A stretch of DNA of 16,250 nt, taken from contig JBAXYJ010000039.1 of the NCBI GenBank assembly GCA_041670885.1, positions 1-16,250 of the forward strand, read 5' to 3'. Under the pieces are notes generated by a model that was given only the letters and a program-made list of their open reading frames with translations, searched no databases and had not been told where the DNA came from. This DNA comes from JAJBWD01 sp041670885. Its GTDB lineage: Bacteria; Bacillota; Clostridia; Clostridiales; Clostridiaceae. The position numbers and the translations under genes are program-made. Every line of letters starts with the position of its first letter. The stretch's first letter is position 1. Positions 6,632 to 13,813 of this stretch are shown here, piece after piece.

Positions 6632-7275
6632 TAAGCAATTTATTCTCTTTAATCAATATAAAGTTCTTATTGTATGGCTTTGGGCTTACTCTTTATATAT
6701 CTATAGTAACTATAATATTAAGCACAATATTTGGAACAGTACTGGGGATTTTAAGAAACAGCTCAAAGGGACTTCCGGGCAAGCTATCTGCAGTATATAT
6801 AGAAACCGTGAGAAATACTCCCATGCTTTTATGGATTTTGGTAACCAGGTTTATTGTAAACATGAAACCGGTAAATGCGGGAATCCTGGCACTGACTATT
6901 TTTACCTCATCAATTATAGGAGAGATAGTCAGAGGCGGACTTAATTCCATAAAGCAGGGTCAGTGGGAAGCTGCTTTTTCACAAGGGTTTACCTATGTAC
7001 AGACGCTGAGGTATATAATAGTACCCCAGGCATTTAAAAACATGATTCCAGCTTTAGCATCACAGTTTATAACAGTTATAAAGGATACTTCCTTCCTGTG
7101 GGCTGTGGGAATAGAAGAAGTTACAGGAAAAGGCATGATACTGATGGGATCCTATGCAAGCACAACCCAGGTGTTTTCAATATTCGGCATGATTGCATTA
7201 ATGTACTTCACTGCAAACTATGTTTTATCACTACTGTTCAGAGCTCAGCAGCGAAGACTGGTGCTGCAGAATTAA
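6628..7275 (+). CDS. Amino acid ABC transporter permease (second subunit)
   Basis: The 215-aa partner permease has the same BPD_transp_1 fold. Its conserved coupling loop is GQWEAAFSQGFTYVQTLRYI followed by VPQAFKNMIPALASQ, and the helix preceding it contains EIVRGGLNSIKQ. A GAGGAGG site (6611-6617) lies inside the previous gene and the ATGA overlap indicates coupled translation. Both permeases carry their own coupling loop, so the importer should be a heterodimer with two copies of the ATPase. The stop codon TAA (7273-7275) is followed directly by the third copy of the GC-rich repeat. No classical terminator follows. Confidence 0.93.
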   Translation: MISNLFSLINIKFLLYGFGLTLYISIVTIILSTIFGTVLGILRNSSKGLPGKLSAVYIETVRNTPMLLWILVTRFIVNMKPVNAGILALTIFTSSIIGEIVRGGLNSIKQGQWEAAFSQGFTYVQTLRYIIVPQAFKNMIPALASQFITVIKDTSFLWAVGIEEVTGKGMILMGSYASTTQVFSIFGMIALMYFTANYVLSLLFRAQQRRLVLQN

Positions 7276-7299
7276 CCCCTGGGGCGGGAAAAAATGGAA
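7276..7299 (+). repeat. Third copy of the GC-rich 24-nt repeat
   Basis: Identical over 24 nt to copy 1 at 848-871. It begins on the base after the stop codon of the second permease, so it lies in the 3' untranslated region of the ABC operon. Confidence 0.85.
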
Positions 7300-7587
7300 A
7301 AACAAATAGACTCTGTTGCAAGGTGAAAGAAAATTCATCATGCGGCAGAGTTATTTTATTGCAGAGATTTTACATGGCAGGGCTGGTATTGGCAGCAGTA
7401 TAATGACTTATTTTATAGATTAAAATTATCTGATTTGTTTACCCCACTATTTATTGTTTTAAACAAAAGTGGTATCATGCTTTTACTGCATAATGTATAA
7501 TTATAGTAGAAGTGGTTTAAAAAAGTAAATCATTAAGTACTGATTTCTTGGATTATAAAGCGGATAAAAGGAGACGATGAAGCTATT
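7300..7587 (+). other. Intergenic region upstream of the aminoglycoside adenylyltransferase
   Basis: No gene is supported here. There is a near-perfect palindrome TTGTTT-T-AAACAA (7454-7466), also part of a wider inverted repeat TTTGTTTA (7434-7441) and TAAACAAA (7460-7467), which could be an operator. A TATAAT lies at 7496-7501 but has no good -35 partner. The frame at 7300-7403 looks like chance coding. Confidence 0.4.
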
Positions 7588-8469
7588 ATGAGATCTGAAA
7601 AGGAAATGTTTGATTTAATACTAAATGCAGCAAATAGGGATAATCGGGTTAGAGCTGTTTATATGAATGGTTCCCGGGCGAATCCTAATGTAAAAAAGGA
7701 TATGTTTCAGGATTATGACATTGTTTATGTGGTTAATGAAACGGAGTCATTTATTAAGGATAAAGACTGGATAAAAATATTTGGAGAGCCGCTTATTTTT
7801 CAATTCCCTGATAAGCTGGACAAAATGCAGGGAAGAGATGTGGATTTTAAGAATGGTTATACATATTTAATGCAGTTTACAGACGGAAACAGAATTGACC
7901 TGCATCTTCAGCCTGTGGATGTGTTATTAAAAGAATACGGTACTGATAAGTTGACTGTACCTCTGCTTGATAAAGATAACTGTTTGCCTCAAATCCCAGC
8001 ACCATCTGACGAAGATTATTGGGTTAAAAAGCCAACATATGGACAATATTTCAGCCGCTGCAATAACTTTTGGTGGGTAGCTCCATATTGTGCAAAGGGA
8101 CTTTGGAGGGAGGAAATTCTTTATACCATAGAAGTAATGAATAGTTACGTGAGGCAGGATTTGTTAACTATGATATGCTGGTACGTTGGTGCTCAGACAG
8201 ATTTTAAGCTAAGTATGGGAAAAGCTGATAAAGATTTAAAAAAGTATTTATCTCCAGAACTATGGACAAAATTGATGAAGACCTTTAATATGGGTGATTA
8301 TGATTCTGCCTGGAGTGCGCTTATTACAACCTGTGAATTATTTACGGAGATTGCACCGGAAACAGGTAAAATGCTTGGATATGAATATAATTATAAAGAA
8401 GCTGAAAGAAGCCTTGAATTTATAAAGCATATTAAGGAACTGCCAAAGAATGCGGCTCAGATATACTAA
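7588..8469 (+). CDS. Aminoglycoside 6-adenylyltransferase family protein (ANT(6)/AadK-like)
   Basis: The 293-aa product matches the ANT(6) streptomycin adenylyltransferase family along its length. These enzymes transfer AMP from ATP to the 6-hydroxyl of streptomycin. The nucleotidyltransferase signature is G28-S29-R followed by D42-Y-D44 (in FQDYDIVYVV), where the Asp pair binds metal. The segments VDFKNGYTYLMQFTDGNRIDLHL and FWWVAPYCAKGLWREEILY are characteristic of the family, and length fits. Chromosomal copies such as AadK give low-level streptomycin resistance; whether this one is active is not known. GGAG (7570-7573) is 14 nt from this ATG, and a five-codon mini-frame (MKLL, stop at 7589-7591) starts at 7577 and overlaps the start as ATGA. 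Confidence 0.92.
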   Translation: MRSEKEMFDLILNAANRDNRVRAVYMNGSRANPNVKKDMFQDYDIVYVVNETESFIKDKDWIKIFGEPLIFQFPDKLDKMQGRDVDFKNGYTYLMQFTDGNRIDLHLQPVDVLLKEYGTDKLTVPLLDKDNCLPQIPAPSDEDYWVKKPTYGQYFSRCNNFWWVAPYCAKGLWREEILYTIEVMNSYVRQDLLTMICWYVGAQTDFKLSMGKADKDLKKYLSPELWTKLMKTFNMGDYDSAWSALITTCELFTEIAPETGKMLGYEYNYKEAERSLEFIKHIKELPKNAAQIY

Positions 8470-8493
8470 TAAGGAAATAATATGGAGGTAAAA

Positions 8494-8858
8494 ATGTATC
8501 GCTTAGGAATAATTGAAGAAAGTATAGATGACAATAGAATATTAGAGAAGGCTAAACAGTTCTTTATTTCGCAAAGAATTGAAGAGGTACCGGAAGATAC
8601 GTGTCCAATATGGCATACAAATGAATATCATGTACCGGATGATGATTTGGAAGACTTATTGCCTGTTTTAGAACAGCATATTAAGTCCACCTGGTATATA
8701 CATGCATTAATGATGATAATCTTTATGTGATTTTGAAGAATAAATCATTTCGTATTTCCAGGGAAAAAGATGACAGCTGGAATGAAATGATAGAATATGG
8801 GGTAAACGCTGCCAAAGTTGAAAGAATTTATCTTGAAAATATACCGCTGCATATTTGA
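8494..8858 (+). pseudogene. Conserved small protein gene broken by one frameshift
   Basis: ATG 8494 with GGAGG at 8484-8488 opens MYRLGIIEESIDDN and runs in frame to STWYIHAL near 8709. The true continuation then appears in the next frame: NDDNLYVILKNKSFRISREK, then DDSWNEMIEYGVNAAKVERI and YLENIPLHI, ending at TGA 8856-8858. The total length (365 nt) is one base short of 122 codons, so a single deleted base, such as one A in TTAATGATG, explains it. The uncorrected frame ends at 8730 with an unrelated tail (MMIIFM). The restored 121-aa protein is acidic and soluble, and resembles hypothetical proteins found next to adenylyltransferase or other accessory genes in clostridia. Function unknown. 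It starts 24 nt after the upstream gene. A sequencing error cannot be excluded. Confidence 0.75.
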
Positions 8859-8871
8859 TTTTAAATAAAAA

Positions 8872-8970
8872 ATGGACATGGTATGCAGTCGCTATGAGAA
8901 TTTGCGAGAGGTGATAGAGGTGGAACATGATGGTATATATCTAAAAGCGATTGCTAACTACAATATCTAA
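8872..8970 (+). CDS. Short ORF, 32 aa, doubtful
   Basis: The frame reads MDMVCSRYENLREVIEVEHD and on to YLKAIANYNI. The composition looks protein-like, but there is no ribosome binding site. It may be a leftover of a decayed gene beyond the frameshifted one. Confidence 0.15.
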   Translation: MDMVCSRYENLREVIEVEHDGIYLKAIANYNI

Positions 8971-8983
8971 CTTCTGAAATATT

Positions 8984-9068
8984 AATTTACCCTATATCGT
9001 GAAATTACTCGCTGCCTTAGAGGTGGGAGCTTCTTGGGTTATATCCCCTGTGATAATAAATTTACCCT
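8984..9068 (+). repeat. 65-nt structured segment between 10-nt direct repeats
   Basis: AATTTACCCT occurs at 8984-8993 and 9059-9068. Between them is a GC-richer, fold-prone segment containing CTCGCTGCCTTAGAGG, GGGAGCTTCTTGGG and GGGTTATATCCC. The look recalls the hairpin ends of IS200/IS605-type elements, but no transposase is present. The direct repeats are not how IS605 elements insert, so the assignment is uncertain. Confidence 0.3.
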
Positions 9069-9090
9069 TCCACTATCTCAAATATAAACT

Positions 9091-9151
9091 AGAAGATAGG
9101 GGTAAACAGTATATAAAAATTGATAAATGGTACCCATCTTCTAATTGAAGA
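9091..9151 (+). promoter_or_regulatory. Alternative hairpins upstream of the methyltransferase start
   Basis: AGAAGATAGGGGTA (9091-9104) can pair with TACCCATCTTCT (9131-9142), 12 pairs with a 2-nt bulge. The same 3' arm can instead form a short hairpin TCTTC (9137-9141) with GAAGA (9147-9151), which ends 4 nt before the ribosome binding site. The two pairings exclude each other, which would suit translational control of the gene at 9170 (inference). Confidence 0.4.
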
Positions 9152-9169
9152 ATGAAAGGAGCATATAAT

Positions 9170-9928
9170 ATGGACGAATACACTAATGAGAATAAAATTG
9201 CATGGGAGTACAATGCATATGATTTTTGGGTGAGCCAGGTGGGCAAGCCTTCTGAGAGAGCAAAAAAGGATTTGGAAAACCCCCGTGCCATGCTTAAGAA
9301 TTACTCAAAGTATTTTGAAAATGTGAAATCTACAAAAATAGCAAATATATGCGGGTCCTGTGGTAAAAAAGCAATACCTCTTTCAATCCTTGGTGCTTCT
9401 GTTACAGTATTTGATATATCAAAAGAAAACAAACGATTTGCCTGTGAAACTGCAAACGCCGCCGGAACACATATTAATTATATTGTAGGCGACGTAATGA
9501 ATATAGATATGTCAGTATATGGCGGATATTTTGACATCGTGTTCATGGAAGGTGGTATTCTTCATTATTTTTATGATATCAGCGGGTTTATGAAAGTTAT
9601 GAATAAGCTCCTTAAAAATGGCGGGAGAATGATATGCAGTGACTTCCATCCAGTTAACAAATTCATGGATGTATTGGAACTTGGAAATTCCACAACAGAT
9701 TATTTTTCTTCGGAGATTATGGAATGTGAGATGGCTCATGCAAAATTTTATGATGATGAAAAGCGGAAAAGGTTCCCCAAATGTCATATTAGAAGGTACA
9801 CACTCAGCGAAATAATCAACTCGGTTATAAACAGCGGTTTTACTATAAAAAGTTTTGAAGAATATCCTGCCTGGAATAACAAAAAACTTCCCGGCGAATT
9901 TACTTTACTGGCAGACAAAATTAATTAA
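9170..9928 (+). CDS. Class I SAM-dependent methyltransferase
   Basis: The 252-aa product has a Rossmann-type methyltransferase core. Motif I is around residues 57-66 (IANICGSCGK; the usual glycine-rich loop), the acidic end of strand 2 is D82 in VTVFDISKEN, motif III-like VGDVMNID is at about 106-113, and motif IV is FDIVFMEGGILHYF at about 121-134. The N-terminal NKIAWEYNAYDFWVSQVGKP, with 'N..AW...Y..W', is shared by small-molecule methyltransferases of Firmicutes. A motif HPVNKF follows. ATG 9170 has AAAGGAG (9155-9161) at 8 nt; the in-frame ATG at 9152 lies before that site and is not the start. Substrate unknown; nothing suggests an rRNA (Erm) enzyme. Confidence 0.88.
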   Translation: MDEYTNENKIAWEYNAYDFWVSQVGKPSERAKKDLENPRAMLKNYSKYFENVKSTKIANICGSCGKKAIPLSILGASVTVFDISKENKRFACETANAAGTHINYIVGDVMNIDMSVYGGYFDIVFMEGGILHYFYDISGFMKVMNKLLKNGGRMICSDFHPVNKFMDVLELGNSTTDYFSSEIMECEMAHAKFYDDEKRKRFPKCHIRRYTLSEIINSVINSGFTIKSFEEYPAWNNKKLPGEFTLLADKIN

Positions 9929-9985
9929 CAAAGCATATAAGCAGTTGTGGCATAGCTAAATAATAAAAGGAGATATACATATATT

Positions 9986-10426
9986 ATGAATAAATATCCG
10001 GAACCAACTGTAAGTGCAGTTATATTTAATACTGATGGTAAAATACTCCTATGTAAATCTCATAAATGGGAAAATAAATATGTAATTCCAGGAGGCCATA
10101 TTGAATTAGGTGAAAAAATGGAAGAAGCCTTGAAAAGAGAAATAATGGAGGAAACAGGCTTAAGTATTTATGATTTAAAACTGATTAGCTTGAAAGAAAG
10201 CATATACAGTGGTACATTCCAGGAGAAAAAGCACTTCATATTTATTGATTATACATGTAAGACTGACTCAAGCAGCATTTCCTTAAATGATGAAGCAGAG
10301 GAATATGAATGGGCTGATATGGATAAAATCGAAGATTATGATTTAGGCGGTTTTGTAAAAGAATTACTAATGAAATTAAGAAATAATGAGTCTGAAAACA
10401 GTGAAAAGATATTTTATAATTACTAG
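9986..10426 (+). CDS. Nudix hydrolase
   Basis: The 146-aa product has a perfect Nudix box G-x5-E-x7-R-E-U-x-E-E-x-G-U at residues 37-59 (G37, E43, R51-E52, E55-E56, G58). These residues bind Mg2+ for hydrolysis of a nucleoside diphosphate linked to another moiety. The first strands AVIFNTDGKILLCKSHKWEN and PGGHIELGEK are typical of MutT/NUDT-like sanitising or signalling enzymes. The substrate cannot be predicted. GGAG (9969-9972) is 13 nt from the ATG, longer than ideal. The gene lies 57 nt after the methyltransferase and 46 nt before peptidase E, in the same direction. Confidence 0.93.
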   Translation: MNKYPEPTVSAVIFNTDGKILLCKSHKWENKYVIPGGHIELGEKMEEALKREIMEETGLSIYDLKLISLKESIYSGTFQEKKHFIFIDYTCKTDSSSISLNDEAEEYEWADMDKIEDYDLGGFVKELLMKLRNNESENSEKIFYNY

Positions 10427-10472
10427 AAGTATTTTTAAAAATAATACCAGCTTTTTTAAAGGAGGATCAAGT

Positions 10473-11192
10473 ATGGGAAAGATTGTTGCTATTGGCGGCG
10501 GCGAATTACGTTTTAATGAAACTTTATCGATTGATAAGTTTATAGTTCAATTTTCGGAAATTCCAAATCCAAAGTTATTATTTATACCAACAGCCAGCGG
10601 TGAATCACAGGGATATATTGAGATCGTGAAAAGAATATATGGGGAGCAGCTTGGCTGCAGAGTTGATACATTATTGCTTTCAGATAGTGGTATTACGGAA
10701 AATGAAATAAAACATAAAATTTTATCATCTGATATCATATATGTAGGCGGCGGTAATACTGAGAAAATGATGGAAATTTGGAGAGAAAATAAAGTTGATA
10801 AATACCTGAAAGAAGCATATAAAAATAATATCCTTCTTTCAGGGCTAAGCGCTGGTTCAATCTGCTGGTTCCAAAAGGGGCATAGTGAATTTAGAAATCC
10901 TGATGGATGCTGGGATTATACACAAGTACAGGGAATTGGTCTGATTTCAGCAATTCACTGCCCTCACTATAATGAAAGCGGACGGGAAGGTTTTGATGAT
11001 ATGATGAAAAAAGAAGAGATTCCTGGAATAGCCATTGAAAATAATTGTGCGATTGTAATAAAGGATGATATGTACAAAATTATTAAATCAAATAACAGCA
11101 GTAAGGCCTATTTATTACAGAACCATAATGGAAAGTTATTTAAGAGAGAATTGACAGCAGAAAATTTTACACCATTAGCTGATATTTTATAA
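10473..11192 (+). CDS. Peptidase E-like protein (S51 family, class I glutamine amidotransferase fold)
   Basis: The 239-aa product has the S51 nucleophile elbow G124-L-S126-A-G128 (in LLSGLSAGSICWF), with Ser126 as nucleophile. It also has the upstream VGGGNTEKMM loop and IHCPHYNESGRE, where a histidine is expected. S51 enzymes include peptidase E, which cleaves Asp-X dipeptides, and cyanophycinase; the length here fits peptidase E. The frame is open to an ATG at 10386 inside the Nudix gene, but AAAGGAGG (10459-10466) lies 6 nt before ATG 10473, which starts MGKIVAIGGGELRF as the family does. The next gene follows after 17 nt. Confidence 0.88.
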   Translation: MGKIVAIGGGELRFNETLSIDKFIVQFSEIPNPKLLFIPTASGESQGYIEIVKRIYGEQLGCRVDTLLLSDSGITENEIKHKILSSDIIYVGGGNTEKMMEIWRENKVDKYLKEAYKNNILLSGLSAGSICWFQKGHSEFRNPDGCWDYTQVQGIGLISAIHCPHYNESGREGFDDMMKKEEIPGIAIENNCAIVIKDDMYKIIKSNNSSKAYLLQNHNGKLFKRELTAENFTPLADIL

Positions 11193-11209
11193 ATAAACAG
11201 GAGGACTTT

Positions 11210-11818
11210 ATGGCAAAGGAATTGTCAGAAATGACGCTGGATGAATTGTGGGAATTATTCCCCATTATCTTAAAAGAACATAATCCGGATTATAAAAACT
11301 GGTATGAAACTGAAAAACAAAGTCTTTTAAACTGCATAGATAACAAGGATATTATACGCATTAATCATATAGGAAGCACTGCAGTTGAAGGCTTAATTGC
11401 TAAGCCAACAGTGGATATTTTATTGGAAGTTAGTAATGAAGCTGATATAAAGCAATTAAAAGATATCCTGCTCCATAATGGCTGGCTGTTAATGTCATCC
11501 CAGAAAGGTCCAAGCTTTAGAATGGTATTTAACAAAGGATACACAAAGGAAGGGTTTGCAGAAAAGGTATACCACCTGCATGTCAGGCATTGCGATAACT
11601 GGAATGAATTATATTTTAAAGACTACCTTATGGAACATGAAGAGGCAGCCGTGGAATATGGCAAACTTAAACTAAGTCTATTGGAAAAATATTTACATGA
11701 CAGGGATGGGTATACAGATGCTAAATCTGATTTTATTTTAAAATATACAGAAAAAGCAAAAGAAGAATATGGTGATAAATATAATCCCAATAGATATGAT
11801 AAAGATGATAAATTATAA
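11210..11818 (+). CDS. GrpB family protein (UPF0157), nucleotidyltransferase-like fold
   Basis: The 202-aa product carries the family signature INHIGSTAVEGLIAKPTVDI at about residues 50-70, a nucleotidyltransferase-type G-S motif with a downstream Asp (D69). Another family segment is HLHVRHCDNWNELYFKDYL, where histidines are conserved. The activity of most GrpB proteins is not established; a few are linked to dephospho-CoA metabolism by fusion, which does not apply here. AGGAGG lies just before the ATG. It is the last gene of the run methyltransferase, Nudix, peptidase E, GrpB and is closed by a strong terminator. Confidence 0.9.
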   Translation: MAKELSEMTLDELWELFPIILKEHNPDYKNWYETEKQSLLNCIDNKDIIRINHIGSTAVEGLIAKPTVDILLEVSNEADIKQLKDILLHNGWLLMSSQKGPSFRMVFNKGYTKEGFAEKVYHLHVRHCDNWNELYFKDYLMEHEEAAVEYGKLKLSLLEKYLHDRDGYTDAKSDFILKYTEKAKEEYGDKYNPNRYDKDDKL

Positions 11819-11847
11819 AATGGCAGAGTCTGCCCTCTGCCATTTTT
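11817..11847. terminator. Bidirectional rho-independent terminator
   Basis: The stem AAAATGGCAGAG (11817-11828) pairs with CTCTGCCATTTT (11835-11846) around the loop TCTGCC, followed by T residues on the plus strand and AAAA on the 5' side. It lies between the GrpB gene and the oppositely oriented serpin gene, and can serve both. Confidence 0.9.
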
Positions 11848-11852
11848 CTTGA

Positions 11853-13241
11853 TTAATTTTCGGGGTTTGTCATTGTCCCTATAAAAAGAGGAAGATTTGT
11901 TTCATTATCAACTATGGCATAAACAAAAGGATGGTTAAGGGTAATATTATGTTCGCTGGAAACAATTCCCTTACCCATCATTTCAACCTCAGTAACTGCT
12001 CCGGCTTTTGTTCCTTCAGTATCTACAGCAATAAAGGTTTTATGAATTACTTTGCTTATAAAAATATCTCCGGCATTGTTATCAGCCATCTTTGTGAAGT
12101 TTGCCTTGCCGCTGATAAAGCAATCTTTAAGCCCCATTTGCTTTAGAGGCTTAACAAGATCAATATTATAATCTGCTTTAAATTTAGGCAAACCGGCAAA
12201 TACTGTTTCACTGGATTTATTTTTCATGAGATTAATAAAACCTTCTCCTGATAGTGAGTTAACATAGCTGTCAATACTTACTCCCTCATTAGGAAGCAGA
12301 GCTACAAAACTGTATTTTCCGTTTTTGTATGGTTTTATAAAGCCTTGGGCTTTATCATCTTTCAAATAGCTATATTCTTCCGAATACATAAATTCTACAG
12401 TTTTACTTGTTTTATTCTGGAGCTTGAAAGCGGCTTTCCTGACAGTGTTTTTGGTATAAGGACTTTGCCACTCATCTTCAAAGTAAACAGTGTTAATCAA
12501 ATACATAATAGTATTAGCATCTATTTTATCAATAACTTTGTCTATTAGCTTGTGAGTATTATATTTAACCCATTTATTAACCTCATCTATAGTTCTTTTA
12601 GAATTGAAATCTGCTTTATAGGCTGCAGCACTATAATAATCTGCATTAGTCTGAAGAAAATCTTGTTTTATATCCAGGTTTTTATCCTGATTGTACCATA
12701 TTGAATTTGCGATTTTGAACTTATCGCTGGCTGTATCAGTTAGCTCCCTGGTTAGACTGTTATAATATATGTTCAGGTCATTTATATTTAAATTATACCT
12801 GCCAAGGAGTGTTTCAAATTCTTTTAAGGTATTACCCTCTGATCCATTGGCAGTCATACCAAGAGCGAGATAAACTGAAGTTGGAGATATAAGTGAATTT
12901 TTGCCCTTAGTATAGGACTTCTTAAATAATTCCATTGAAAAGTCTGCAGTGGATTTAAGAAAATCTTCACTTAATGAGGCAGTCTCAACCTTTTGCGGAG
13001 TAATCTCCTTCATAAGGTCATTTGCATATGCCTTTGAAAAATCATGAGTAAAAATACCTGTAAACATTATTAATATAAGAACAAAAGCAACTAGGGAAAT
13101 GCCAATAAAACTTAATTTTCTAATGTATGTTCTGTCTGGCTTTCTGACTTCATTTATAAGCGTAAGTTTGGCCTTTTCAGACATATCCAGCTTATCTAAA
13201 TTTGTATTCACTATATTCATAAAATCATCAAGTTTACTCAT
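11853..13241 (-). CDS. Membrane-anchored serpin, coupled to an ECF sigma gene
   Basis: The 462-aa product has three parts. Residues 1-42 are a charged, probably helical cytoplasmic segment (MSKLDDFMNIVNTNLDKLDM...). Residues 43-64 are one membrane helix (LSFIGISLVAFVLILIMFTG). Residues about 88-462 are a complete serpin domain, placed outside by the positive-inside rule (RKPDRTYIRK before the helix). Serpin marks are NSLISPTSVYLALGMTANGS, TIMYLINTVYFEDEW, the hinge EGTKAGAVTEVEMM and the C-terminal LNHPFVYAIVDNETNLPLFI. The hinge has mostly small residues, as in inhibitory serpins. Counting from it, P1 is Lys424 and P1' Gly425, suggesting a trypsin-like target. ATG 13241 has AAAGGAGG 7 nt upstream; the longer frame would need a TTG. 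The ATG overlaps the sigma stop (ATGA). Confidence 0.92.
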   Translation of the reverse strand: MSKLDDFMNIVNTNLDKLDMSEKAKLTLINEVRKPDRTYIRKLSFIGISLVAFVLILIMFTGIFTHDFSKAYANDLMKEITPQKVETASLSEDFLKSTADFSMELFKKSYTKGKNSLISPTSVYLALGMTANGSEGNTLKEFETLLGRYNLNINDLNIYYNSLTRELTDTASDKFKIANSIWYNQDKNLDIKQDFLQTNADYYSAAAYKADFNSKRTIDEVNKWVKYNTHKLIDKVIDKIDANTIMYLINTVYFEDEWQSPYTKNTVRKAAFKLQNKTSKTVEFMYSEEYSYLKDDKAQGFIKPYKNGKYSFVALLPNEGVSIDSYVNSLSGEGFINLMKNKSSETVFAGLPKFKADYNIDLVKPLKQMGLKDCFISGKANFTKMADNNAGDIFISKVIHKTFIAVDTEGTKAGAVTEVEMMGKGIVSSEHNITLNHPFVYAIVDNETNLPLFIGTMTNPEN

Positions 13242-13762
13242 AAACAATCCTCCTTTAATTTTTCCTTCAGCATGACATGTGCCCTTTTAATTCTTACTGA
13301 GATTGTATTTTCCTTTTCTTTAAGTATTTTAGCTATCTCGGATACACCCATCTGCTGATAATAGCGCAGAAGTATAACCTGTTTATACTTTATGGGAAGC
13401 CTGTATACAGCATTTAAAAGTGCAAGAGACTCCTCACTTCTAAATTCATAGGCTTCTTCATCCTCAGAGGCATAGCTTAGTGATATGTAATCACTGGTAA
13501 TTTCTTTATATGAAGGCTTTCTCATATAGCTTTTACATACGTTTATAGCAATCTTTGATATCCAGGTTTTTTCGCTGCTGCCACCTCTAAATTTTCCATA
13601 TCCTTTGTAAGCCTTGTATAGAGCTTCCCAGGCGGCCTCCTCTGAAAGCTGAACATCTTTTAACATTAAGTAGCATAACCTGGTGAGGCTTTTTGAATAC
13701 TCTGCTATAAGTCTGTCTATATCAGGCTTGCTTTCTTGAGCAGTTATTAAAGTAAAAAACAT
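13238..13762 (-). CDS. RNA polymerase ECF-type sigma-70 factor
   Basis: The 174-aa product has the two-domain ECF layout. Region 2 is at about residues 16-82 (LIAEYSKSLTRLCYLMLKD... through FRGGSSEKTWISKIAINVCK), with the region 2.4 features W67 and SKIAIN. A Ser/Glu-rich linker spans about 85-112. Region 4 is at about 113-168 with the helix-turn-helix MGVSEIAKILKEKENTISVRIKRA. AGGAGGG lies about 7 nt before the ATG. The stop overlaps the serpin start. ECF genes usually precede a membrane anti-sigma factor gene; here that position holds the serpin. CGTCTAATA 28 nt before the ATG suggests autoregulation, as is common in ECF groups. Which group it belongs to cannot be settled by eye. Confidence 0.93.
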   Translation of the reverse strand: MFFTLITAQESKPDIDRLIAEYSKSLTRLCYLMLKDVQLSEEAAWEALYKAYKGYGKFRGGSSEKTWISKIAINVCKSYMRKPSYKEITSDYISLSYASEDEEAYEFRSEESLALLNAVYRLPIKYKQVILLRYYQQMGVSEIAKILKEKENTISVRIKRAHVMLKEKLKEDCL

Positions 13763-13781
13763 ACTTCAACCCTCCTACACT

Positions 13782-13813
13782 TATTAGACGCATGTATATA
13801 GTAAAATCTGACA
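13782..13813 (-). promoter_or_regulatory. Candidate autoregulated ECF promoter of the sigma-serpin operon
   Basis: On the minus strand CGTCTAATA (13790-13782) holds a CGTC -10 core, with a possible -35 TGTCAG (13813-13808) 17 nt upstream. The nonamer is shared with the lipoprotein gene upstream region (3869-3861). The -35 is not a classical GAAC type, so the assignment rests on the -10 and its position. Confidence 0.5.

Noticed and set aside
4370..7275. ABC operon as a novel system
   Set aside because: All four components match the common polar amino acid importer family in the usual order.
7098..7403. Plus-strand frame covering the end of the second permease and the third repeat
   Set aside because: It is mostly out-of-frame permease sequence and has no ribosome binding site or recognisable domain.
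10386..10472. N-terminal extension of the peptidase E protein
   Set aside because: It overlaps the Nudix gene and ignores the AAAGGAGG site placed just before ATG 10473.
11931..12548. Plus-strand frames inside the serpin gene
   Set aside because: They are antisense shadows of a complete serpin reading frame.
13242..13247. Two-codon extension of the serpin gene
   Set aside because: It would need a TTG start at 13247 only 1 nt from the AAAGGAGG; ATG 13241 is at proper distance.
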